A DNA stretch of 64,000 nt from the NCBI GenBank assembly GCA_029624735.1, contig JARSSM010000016.1, positions 131,993 through 195,992 on the forward strand, in the 5' to 3' direction. The stretch is from Defluviicoccus sp. (GTDB lineage: Bacteria > Pseudomonadota > Alphaproteobacteria > Rhodospirillales > Defluviicoccaceae). How positions within the stretch are numbered: the first letter of the stretch is position 1; each line of letters opens with the position of its first letter. Below, one piece after another: positions 1 through 7,450 of the stretch. The position numbers were made by a program, and so were the translations under genes. The notes under the pieces were generated by a model. It was not told the origin of the DNA. It searched no databases and saw only the letters and a program-made list of their open reading frames with translations.

Positions 1-353
1 ATATGGACGAACGATTGGCGGCGCTTGGCCTCGGCGCCGCGGTGGCAGCGGGCGCATCGCCCTCGCCCGCTCCTGCCGGAGATGCGGCCGGCGGCACTGC
101 GCCGGCCGCGGGTGACCGGCCCCAGGCGGCGAGCGGGGAAATTACCTCGCGCGAGGACGTGGTTCGTTTGCTCGATCGGATCTGTGCCTACTACGCGCGG
201 CACGAGCCGGCGAGCCCGGTGCCGATCTTGTTGCAGCGCGCCAAGCGATTGGTGCCGCTGCAGTTCGTCGACATCATTCGCGATCTGGCGCCGGACGCGC
301 TTGCCGCCATCGACGTTTTTCGCGGCGCTGACACGCCCGACGAAACCGGGTAG
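1..353 (+). CDS. tssA: TssA (ImpA-type) T6SS component, C-terminal part only
   Basis: The reading frame is open at the left edge, so only the last ~117 residues are present. TssA organises baseplate and sheath assembly in type VI secretion. The visible part has an Ala/Pro/Gly-rich linker and then the ending typical of the ImpA family: a helix with YYARHEP, the SPVPxLLxRAKRLV motif and an IIRDLAPD segment. It is followed after 91 bp by tssB on the same strand, the usual order in proteobacterial T6SS clusters. The N-terminal ImpA domain lies outside the window, so completeness cannot be judged. Confidence 0.88.
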   Translation, partial: MDERLAALGLGAAVAAGASPSPAPAGDAAGGTAPAAGDRPQAASGEITSREDVVRLLDRICAYYARHEPASPVPILLQRAKRLVPLQFVDIIRDLAPDALAAIDVFRGADTPDETG

Positions 354-444
354 AATGCGAATGCGAGGCAGGGCGAAAAGTCGGACAAGACGGTGCCGAG
401 CGCGGCGGCCCTCTGGGAAGCGCGCAGCAAGGGAGGAGTGATCG

Positions 445-963
445 ATGGCCAAGGCCAGCAGTCAGAAGTTCATCGCGCGCAATCGGGCTCCGCGGGTTCA
501 GATCGAGTACGACGTGGAACTGTACGGCGCCGAGAAGAAGGTGCAGATCCCGTTCGTCATGGGGGTGCTTGCCGACCTTTCGGGCAAGCCAGCCGAGGCA
601 CTGCCGGCGGTGGCCGACCGCAAGTTCCTTGAGATCGACGTCGACAACTTCGACGACCGGCTGAAAGCGATGAAGCCGCGGGTCGCGTTCCGGGTGCCGA
701 ATACGCTCACCGGCGAGGGCGAACTCAGCGTCGACATTACGTTCGAGAGCATGGACGACTTCTCGCCGGCTGCCGTGGCCCGCAAGGTTGACGCGCTCAA
801 CAAGCTTCTGGAGACGCGCAACCAGCTCGCCAACCTGCTGACGTACATGGACGGCAAGGGCGGGGCGGAGGAACTAATCGCCCGCGCCATGCAGGATCCG
901 GCGCTCATGCAGGCCCTCGTCGCGGCGCCGAAGCCGGCCGAAACCGAGCCGGCGAAGGAGTAG
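445..963 (+). CDS. tssB: TssB, T6SS contractile sheath small subunit
   Basis: 172 residues, the normal family length. TssB (VipA/ImpB) pairs with TssC to build the cytoplasmic contractile sheath. The N-terminus has the family pattern SSQKFIARNRAPRVQIEYD, followed by the VMGVLADLSG and FLEIDVDNFD segments. A good ribosome-binding site (GGGAGGAG) lies just before the ATG. The stop is 5 bp before tssC, whose own ribosome-binding site (AAGGAG) is inside the end of this gene, so the two are translated together as expected for subunits needed in equal amounts. Confidence 0.95.
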   Translation: MAKASSQKFIARNRAPRVQIEYDVELYGAEKKVQIPFVMGVLADLSGKPAEALPAVADRKFLEIDVDNFDDRLKAMKPRVAFRVPNTLTGEGELSVDITFESMDDFSPAAVARKVDALNKLLETRNQLANLLTYMDGKGGAEELIARAMQDPALMQALVAAPKPAETEPAKE

Positions 964-968
964 CGAGC

Positions 969-2465
969 ATGGCCGACGCGCAGACCGGGGCAACAGCCCA
1001 ACCTGAAACCCAGGTTCTGACCACCGACGAATTTTCGCAGCTCCTGCAGAAGGAGTTCCGGCCGCAATCCGATCGCGCCAAGGAGGCAGTGGCGGAAGCG
1101 GTGCAGACACTGGCCCAGCAGGTCCTCGCCGATACCTCGATCGTCTCGACCGACGCCGTGCGCACCATCGAGGCGCTGATCGCCGGCATCGACAAGAAGC
1201 TGACCGATCAGGTCAACGCCGTCCTGCATCACCGCGACTTCCAGGCGCTGGAAGGCGCGTGGCGCGGTCTTCACTACCTCGTCAACAATACCGAAACGGA
1301 CGAGATGCTGAAGATCCGCGTGATGAACATCTCGAAGAAGGACCTGCACAAGACCGTCAAGAAATTCAAGGGGACGGCGTGGGACCAGAGCCCGATCTTC
1401 AAGAAGGTTTATGAGTCGGAATATGGCACCTTCGGCGGTGAGCCGTTCGGTTGCCTGGTCGGCGACTATTACTTTGACCATTCGCCGCCGGATGTCGAAC
1501 TCCTGGGCGAGATGGCGCAGGTCAGCGCCGCGGCGCATACGCCGTTCATCGCCGGTGCGTCACCGGCCATCATGCAGATGGAAAGCTGGCAGGAACTGGC
1601 GAACCCGCGCGATCTGACGAAGATCTTTCAGACGCCTGAGTATGCGCCGTGGAAGTCCCTGCGCGAGGCGGACGATTCGCGCTACATCGGCCTTGCCATG
1701 CCGCGCTTTCTCGCCCGCTACCCCTACGGCGCCAAGACCGATCCGGTCGAGGAGTTCGATTTCGAGGAGGACACCGAGGGCGCCGATCACAACAAGTACT
1801 GTTGGTCCAACTCGGCCTACGCGATGGCGACCAACATCACGCGCGCGTTCAAGTATTTCGGCTGGTGCTCGCGCATCCGCGGCGTCGAATCCGGTGGCGC
1901 GGTCGAGGGGCTGCCGGTGCATACCTTCCCGACCGACGACGGCGGCGTCGACATGAAGTGCCCAACCGAAATCGCGATCACCGACCGGCGCGAGGCGGAG
2001 CTGGCAAAGAACGGCTTCATGCCGCTCCTGCACAAGAAGAACACCGATTTTGCCGCCTTCATCGGCGCCCAGTCGCTGCAGAAGCCGTTCGAGTACGACG
2101 ATCCGGATGCGACCGCGAATGCGAACCTGTCGGCGCGGCTGCCGTACCTGTTCGCGATCTGCCGCTTTGCCCACTACTTGAAGTGCATCGTCCGCGACAA
2201 GGTTGGCTCGTTCAAGGAACGGGACGACATGCAGCGGTTCCTGCAGAAATGGATCATGCAGTACGTTGACGGCAACCCGCAGACGTCGAGCGAGGAAACG
2301 AAGGCGCGGCGGCCGCTGGCAGCGGCCGAGGTCGTCGTCGAGGAAGTGGAGGGCAATCCCGGCTACTATACGTCTAAGTTTTATTTAAGGCCGCACTACC
2401 AGCTTGAAGGCTTGACGGTCTCGCTCCGGCTTGTCTCCAAGTTACCATCAGTGAAGGGGGGCTAA
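969..2465 (+). CDS. tssC: TssC, T6SS contractile sheath large subunit
   Basis: 498 residues, the expected length. TssC (VipB/ImpC) is the major sheath protein and polymerises with TssB around the Hcp tube. Recognisable family segments include the LEGAWRGLHYLV region near residue 94, the EYGTFGGEPFG loop, FIAGASP, and the C-terminal GNPGYYxxKFYLRPHYQLEGL ending that forms part of the handshake between subunits. The start is set by the ATG 5 bp after the tssB stop. Codon use near the 3' end (about 2365-2400) is briefly AT-richer but the frame is intact. Confidence 0.97.
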   Translation: MADAQTGATAQPETQVLTTDEFSQLLQKEFRPQSDRAKEAVAEAVQTLAQQVLADTSIVSTDAVRTIEALIAGIDKKLTDQVNAVLHHRDFQALEGAWRGLHYLVNNTETDEMLKIRVMNISKKDLHKTVKKFKGTAWDQSPIFKKVYESEYGTFGGEPFGCLVGDYYFDHSPPDVELLGEMAQVSAAAHTPFIAGASPAIMQMESWQELANPRDLTKIFQTPEYAPWKSLREADDSRYIGLAMPRFLARYPYGAKTDPVEEFDFEEDTEGADHNKYCWSNSAYAMATNITRAFKYFGWCSRIRGVESGGAVEGLPVHTFPTDDGGVDMKCPTEIAITDRREAELAKNGFMPLLHKKNTDFAAFIGAQSLQKPFEYDDPDATANANLSARLPYLFAICRFAHYLKCIVRDKVGSFKERDDMQRFLQKWIMQYVDGNPQTSSEETKARRPLAAAEVVVEEVEGNPGYYTSKFYLRPHYQLEGLTVSLRLVSKLPSVKGG

Positions 2466-2545
2466 CAAGAACGGCCGGCCGAAGCAAATAGCCCAGGATC
2501 GGCGACCTAAAGCCTGCGGTAACGAAATGATCGGAGGAGGCAGTC

Positions 2546-3025
2546 ATGGCCGTTGATATGTTCTTGAAAATGCCGCCACTTAAAGGGGAGTCCCGCGACA
2601 AGAAGCACGGCGAAGAGGTTGATGTCCTCGCCTGGAGCTGGGGGTGCAGCAATTCCGGCTCGGCGCACGTCGGTGGCGGTGCCGGTTCGGGGAAAGTCGC
2701 TGTCAGTGACCTGACGGTCCATAAGTACGTCGACAGCGCGAGCACGGATCTGCTGCTTGCCTGCTGCAACGGCACGCATTTCGACGAGGCGCTGCTGACC
2801 GTGCGCAAGTCCGGCGGCAAGGCTCCGGTCGAATACATCAAGATCACCATGAACGAAGTGCTGATCACCAACATCCAAACCGGCGGCAGTGGCAGCGATG
2901 ACCGTTTGCGGGAGAGCTGTTCGCTCAACTTCGCCAAGGTGAAGGTCGAATACACCGGCCAGGATGAAAAAGGTGCCGCGGCCGCGACGATGACCATGGA
3001 GTGGGACATCGCCGGCAACGCTTGA
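2546..3025 (+). CDS. hcp: Hcp, T6SS inner-tube protein
   Basis: 159 residues, typical of Hcp. It forms hexameric rings that stack into the tube expelled by sheath contraction and is itself secreted. The N-terminus MAVDMFLKMPPLKGES, the DVLAWSWG motif and the C-terminal Glu/Lys beta strands with MEWDIAGN match the family. A strong GGAGGAGG ribosome-binding site precedes the ATG, fitting high expression. It is separated from tssC by 80 bp and from the next gene by about 157 bp. A short GC inverted repeat (3026-3038) follows the stop codon but has no T-run. Confidence 0.96.
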   Translation: MAVDMFLKMPPLKGESRDKKHGEEVDVLAWSWGCSNSGSAHVGGGAGSGKVAVSDLTVHKYVDSASTDLLLACCNGTHFDEALLTVRKSGGKAPVEYIKITMNEVLITNIQTGGSGSDDRLRESCSLNFAKVKVEYTGQDEKGAAAATMTMEWDIAGNA

Positions 3026-3182
3026 GGCCGGATCGGCCGGCGAGGCGTACCTTCGCCAGCAAGGAACGGTCGGCCCATCGCCATCGGCAGCTGCGCCGCG
3101 CGGAACAACAAGGCGGCGGGGCGCGGCGGCTGCGCCGTGCCTGCGGGGGCTGGTGGATCCGTCTTCGGGGAGGAGGCAAGCA

Positions 3183-4028
3183 ATGCGCGCGGAAGAGCAC
3201 CTGAAGGCGGGCGAACTCGACGCGGCGTTGGGCAGTTTGCAGGACGAGATCCGCCGCCAGCCCGCCAACGTCAAGTATCGCGTGTTCCTGTTTCAGTTGC
3301 TCGCCGTGCTCGGGCAGTGGGAACGCGCACTCAACCAGCTCAAGGTGATCGGCGAGCTCGACGCGACGGCGTTGCCGATGGTGCACACCTATCGGGAGGC
3401 GCTTCGCTGCGAAATGCTGCGCGCGCGCGTGTTCGCCGGCAAGGCCTCGCCGGTTGTCTTCGGCGAGCCGACGCGGTGGCTGGCGCTGCTGATCGAAGCG
3501 TTGCGTCTTTCCGCCGTCGGCGATCACGAAAAGGCGCTGCCCTTGCGCGAAGAGGCGTTCGAGCTCGCGCCAGCAACCGGCGGCACGCTCGACGGGGTGG
3601 CGTTTGAATGGATCGCCGACGCCGATGCGCGGCTGGGGCCGGTGCTCGAAGCGATCATGAATGGCGGCTATTACTGGGTGCCGTTCGAGCGGATCCGGGC
3701 TATCCGCATCGCGCCGCCAGAGGACCTGCGTGACATGGTCTGGGCAGCGGCGGAAATCGATTGGCCGAACGGCGGCACGGGGGTTGCCCTGGTGCCGTCC
3801 CGCTATGCCGGATCTGAGCGTGCCGCAGATAAAGCCCTAAGCCTCGCCCGCAGCACGATCTGGGAGGAGCCGACGCCAGGCGTGTTCACCGGCCTGGGCC
3901 AGCGCATCTTAGCGACGGATACCGGCGAATACCCGCTGCTCGAAATCCGCGCGATTTCTCTCGCGACGGCTGCGACGGCTGATGCCGGCGCCAATCCTAC
4001 GACCGAAGCGGCCGCCGGAGCGCCCTAA
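3183..4028 (+). CDS. tagJ: ImpE/TagJ-type T6SS accessory protein
   Basis: 281 residues. ImpE/TagJ proteins are T6SS accessory factors; characterised members bind the sheath protein TssB and influence ClpV-dependent sheath recycling. The N-terminal ~100 residues form a TPR-like helical region (AEEHLKAGELDAALGSLQ, then QPANVKYRVFLFQLL), and the C-terminal part carries WVPFERI and the late ILATDTGEYPLLEIR segment of the family. The open frame extends to 3153, but the ATG at 3183 is preceded by GGGAGGAGG and begins at the conserved N-terminus, so I chose it. tssE follows after 3 bp. Confidence 0.9.
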   Translation: MRAEEHLKAGELDAALGSLQDEIRRQPANVKYRVFLFQLLAVLGQWERALNQLKVIGELDATALPMVHTYREALRCEMLRARVFAGKASPVVFGEPTRWLALLIEALRLSAVGDHEKALPLREEAFELAPATGGTLDGVAFEWIADADARLGPVLEAIMNGGYYWVPFERIRAIRIAPPEDLRDMVWAAAEIDWPNGGTGVALVPSRYAGSERAADKALSLARSTIWEEPTPGVFTGLGQRILATDTGEYPLLEIRAISLATAATADAGANPTTEAAAGAP

Positions 4029-4031
4029 AGC

Positions 4032-4541
4032 ATGGCGGAACTGACGCCGAAGGAACGCCTGCAGCCGGCCCTGCTCGATCGGTTGCGCGACGATGAGCCG
4101 GACAAGAGCCAAGAAGCCCGCGAGCAACGGGTGCTTTCGATGCGCCAGTTGCGGGAGTCGGTGTTGCGCGACCTGCAGTGGCTGCTCAACACCGGCAATC
4201 TGGCGGCAACGGGCGAGCTTGATCACTTTCCGTTGATCGCGCGCTCGGTCCTGAATTATGGCATCGCCGATCTGAGCGGCGTGACCGCGATTGCCATGCG
4301 CGGCAAGCTCGAAGGGATGATCCGCCAGGCAATCCTCGATTTCGAGCCGCGGATTCTCAAGGACTCGGTGCGGGTGCGGGTCGTCGAGGCCGACCAGATG
4401 AACCGGAACGCGGTCAACATCGAGATTCAGGGCGAGCTCTGGGGCCAGCCGCTGCCGACCATGCTGTTCCTGCGCTCCGAGATCGACTTCGAAACCGGGG
4501 ACGTGACGGTGCAGGATACCGGCCCGATCGCATCACGCTGA
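4032..4541 (+). CDS. tssE: TssE, T6SS baseplate gp25-like protein
   Basis: 169 residues. TssE is the phage T4 gp25 homologue in the baseplate wedge that nucleates sheath polymerisation. Visible family features are the N-terminal LLDRLRDDEP segment, LRESVLRDLQWLLNTGN, the YGIADLSG motif and the FEPRI core region with downstream beta strands. It starts 3 bp after tagJ. Its TGA overlaps the ATG of tssF (TGATG), indicating translational coupling. Confidence 0.95.
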   Translation: MAELTPKERLQPALLDRLRDDEPDKSQEAREQRVLSMRQLRESVLRDLQWLLNTGNLAATGELDHFPLIARSVLNYGIADLSGVTAIAMRGKLEGMIRQAILDFEPRILKDSVRVRVVEADQMNRNAVNIEIQGELWGQPLPTMLFLRSEIDFETGDVTVQDTGPIASR

Positions 4542-6430
4542 TGGACCCGCGCTTACGCGACTATTACGAGCGGGAGCTGCGGCATCTGGCCGAGATGTGC
4601 GGCGAGTTCGCGCGCGCCTTCCCCAAGATCGCCGGCCGCTTGAGCCTGGAAGGCTTCATCAAGGAATTCCAGTGCCCGGACCCCTACGTCGAGCGGCTGC
4701 TCGAAGGGTTCGCCTACATGGCGGCCCGGGTCCAGCTCAAGGTGGATGCGGAGTATCCGCGTTTCACCGAGGCGCTCCTGAACATGGTCTACCCGGACTA
4801 CCTGGCGCCCGTTCCGTCCATGGGGGTGGTGCAGATCCATCCGGACCTGACGCAGGGCAGCCTGAACGATGGGATCAGCGTCGCCCGCGGCACGGCGCTG
4901 CGCGGACTGCTCGGCAAGGACGAGCAGACGGCGTGCGAATACCGGACCGCCCATGCGGTGACGCTGTGGCCGGTCCGGCTCGAAACGGCCGCCTATCTGC
5001 CGTCGGCGGCGGCGCTGGGGGCACTTGGTGTCCCGTCTGCCGAGCGCGCGAAAGCCGGTCTGCACCTGCGGCTCAAGGCGACCGCTGGCGCCGCCTTCGA
5101 CGCCCTCGCTCTCAACGATCTCGTCCTCTACCTGCGCGGCAACGATCAAGTCGCGATGCGCCTCTATGAGCAGCTGATGGCCAGTGCGGTGGCGGTCCTC
5201 TGCCGGGATGGCGGCGGCGGCGCCCAGCCGTGGCTATTGCTGCGCCAGGCGCAAGTTCGGCCGTCCGGCTTTAGCGACGAAGAGGCGCTGTTGCCGCACG
5301 GTCCCCGCTCGTTCCAGGGTTACCGCCTGCTCAAGGAATACTTCGCCTTCCCCGACCGCTTCATGTTCGCTTCGATCGCGGGGATCAACGCCGGCCTGCG
5401 CCGCTGTCCTTCTGACACGTGCGAGCTCATGGTGTTGTTCGATGCGAGCGCCGCATTCCTGCGCGAGGCGATCGAGGCGTCTCGGTTGGCACTGTTCTGT
5501 ACGCCGGCCGTCAACCTGTTCAGCCGCCGCGCCGATCGCATCCAGCTCACCGATCAGACCAACGACTACCACCTCGTCGCCGATCGCGCCCGGCCAATGG
5601 ATTACGAGGTCTATTCCGTCACTTCCCTGCACGGCTTCGGTGCCGGTACCGAGCCTGAGGTTGAATTCCAGCCGTTCTACGCCTGCACGGAAGCGGCCCG
5701 GCACAAGGGCGAAGGCGCCTTCTACACCGTGCACCGGGCTCCGCGCGTCCTGTCGTCACGGCAGCGGCAGCAGGGGCCGCGTTCGAGCTATGTCGGTACG
5801 GAAGTGTTCCTTGGCCTGGTCGACGCGAGCGAGGCACCCTACCGGTCGAGCGTACGGCAGTTGGGCGTGGGCGTTCTGTGTACGAATCGGGATCTGCCGT
5901 TGCAGATGCCGGTCGGGATTGGCCGCACCGATCTGACCTGGGAAGTGGCGGCGCCAATCCTCGCGATCCGCTTTTTGGCCGGTCCGACCGAGCCGCGGCC
6001 GGCGACGGCGTTCAAGGAAACCGCATGGAAGCTGGTCAGCCACCTCGCCCTCAACTATCTCTCGCTCGCCGACGAAAGCCCGGAGGAAGGCGCCAAGGCG
6101 CTGCGCGAGCTGTTGAGCCTTTATGCTGCCTTCGGCGATCGCACCGTCGGCGCGCAGGTGGAGGGCGTCCGCTCGATCGCCGCCACGCCCGTGCATCGGC
6201 GGCTGCCCATCCCTGGCCCGGTCGCGTTCGGCCGCGGCCTGCAGATCGCGCTCGAACTCGATGAGGGCGCGTTTACCGGCACTGGCGTCTACCTTCTCGG
6301 AGCCGTGCTGGAACAGTTCTTCGCCCGTTACGTCTCCATCAATGCGTTCACCGAGTGTGTGCTCTCCACTCCCACGCGCGGCGAGATCAAGCGATGGCCA
6401 GCCCGGATCGGTCAGCGGCACCTGCTCTGA
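4541..6430 (+). CDS. tssF: TssF, T6SS baseplate protein
   Basis: 629 residues, the usual length for TssF/ImpG/VasA. TssF and TssG form the baseplate wedge core with TssE and TssK. The N-terminus (DPRLRDYYERELRHLAEMCGEFARAFP) followed by GRLSLEG and CPDPYVERLLEGFAY is diagnostic. The DYLAPVPSM and late FTECVL segments also match. It overlaps the stop codon of tssE by 1 bp and the start of tssG by 37 bp. Confidence 0.96.
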   Translation: MDPRLRDYYERELRHLAEMCGEFARAFPKIAGRLSLEGFIKEFQCPDPYVERLLEGFAYMAARVQLKVDAEYPRFTEALLNMVYPDYLAPVPSMGVVQIHPDLTQGSLNDGISVARGTALRGLLGKDEQTACEYRTAHAVTLWPVRLETAAYLPSAAALGALGVPSAERAKAGLHLRLKATAGAAFDALALNDLVLYLRGNDQVAMRLYEQLMASAVAVLCRDGGGGAQPWLLLRQAQVRPSGFSDEEALLPHGPRSFQGYRLLKEYFAFPDRFMFASIAGINAGLRRCPSDTCELMVLFDASAAFLREAIEASRLALFCTPAVNLFSRRADRIQLTDQTNDYHLVADRARPMDYEVYSVTSLHGFGAGTEPEVEFQPFYACTEAARHKGEGAFYTVHRAPRVLSSRQRQQGPRSSYVGTEVFLGLVDASEAPYRSSVRQLGVGVLCTNRDLPLQMPVGIGRTDLTWEVAAPILAIRFLAGPTEPRPATAFKETAWKLVSHLALNYLSLADESPEEGAKALRELLSLYAAFGDRTVGAQVEGVRSIAATPVHRRLPIPGPVAFGRGLQIALELDEGAFTGTGVYLLGAVLEQFFARYVSINAFTECVLSTPTRGEIKRWPARIGQRHLL

Positions 6431-7422
6431 GCCTCTTCGATCGTCTTGAGGAGGCGCCGCACAGCTTCGACTTCTTTCAGGCGCTGCGCCGCCTGGAATG
6501 CGCCTATCCGGACCGCAAGCGGATCGGCTGTGCGGCGCGCCCTGCCGACGAGCCGGTCCGGCTTGGCCAGGACCCGGCGCTCACCTTCGCGCCTTCGACC
6601 CTTTCCTCCTTCACCCGGTCGGTCAAGGCCGGTACGCCGCGGCTCGGCGGCTACTTCTTTGGCCTGTTCGGTCCCAACGGGCCGCTGCCGCTGCACCTGA
6701 CGGACTACGCGCAGGAGCGCTTGAGCCGGCGCGACGCGACCTTCGCTCGCTTCCTCGACGTGTTCCATCATCGGATGCTGGTGCTGTTCTACCGCGCTTG
6801 GGCGCAGAGCCGGCCGCAAGTCAGCTACGACCGCCCCGATGAGGACTGGTTCAGCCGCTATCTCGCCTCCCTGTTCGGCCACGGCATGGCCTCACTCTGC
6901 AACCGCGATGCCCTGCCCGATCAGGCGCGCCTCTATTACGCCGGCCTCTTTGCCGGTCAGAGCCGCCACCCGGCCGGCCTGCAGGCGATGATCCGCGACT
7001 ACTTCGGCGTGGTGGTGCGGATCGAGGAATTCATCGGTGGCTGGCTTTCACTGCCGCCCGAATCGCGCTGCCGGCTGGGCGAAACAGTGGACACCGGCAG
7101 CCTCGGCGTCAGCGCCATTGCGGGTGCGAGCGTGTGGAGCGGCCAGCATCGCTTCCGCATCGTGCTGGGTGCAATGAGCTTCTCCGACTACGAGCGCTTC
7201 CTGCCCGGCCGAGCGAGCCTTGCGCGCCTGAGCGCGATGGTGCGCAGCTATGTCGGCGACGCGCTGAGCTGGGAGGTGATGCTCGTGCTCAAGCGGGACG
7301 AGGTGCCGCCGCTGGCGCTCGACGGTTGCGCCCGCTTAGGGCTTGTCGCCTGGCTGCCGGGGTCTCGCCGCGAGCGCGATCCTTGCGATCTCGTGTTCGA
7401 ACCCATGGCCATGGCCAAATAA
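6394..7422 (+). CDS. tssG: TssG, T6SS baseplate protein
   Basis: 342 residues from the ATG at 6394. The frame is open to 6355, but the family begins near SLFDRLEEAPHSFDFFQALRRLE, which supports the shorter form. Other matches are the LGQDPALTFAPSTL segment, the GLFGPNGPLPLHLTDYA motif and the HRMLVLFYRAWAQ helix. TssG partners TssF in the baseplate wedge; the overlap of the two genes is usual. The gene ends 28 bp before clpV. Confidence 0.95.
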   Translation: MASPDRSAAPALSLFDRLEEAPHSFDFFQALRRLECAYPDRKRIGCAARPADEPVRLGQDPALTFAPSTLSSFTRSVKAGTPRLGGYFFGLFGPNGPLPLHLTDYAQERLSRRDATFARFLDVFHHRMLVLFYRAWAQSRPQVSYDRPDEDWFSRYLASLFGHGMASLCNRDALPDQARLYYAGLFAGQSRHPAGLQAMIRDYFGVVVRIEEFIGGWLSLPPESRCRLGETVDTGSLGVSAIAGASVWSGQHRFRIVLGAMSFSDYERFLPGRASLARLSAMVRSYVGDALSWEVMLVLKRDEVPPLALDGCARLGLVAWLPGSRRERDPCDLVFEPMAMAK

Positions 7423-7450
7423 CGAAAACCGCGTAACGGGAGGAGATTCA

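Noticed and set aside
3026..3038. Hairpin GGCCG-GAT-CGGCC after hcp as a terminator
   Set aside because: The stem is only 5 bp and no T-run follows; such GC palindromes are frequent in this DNA.
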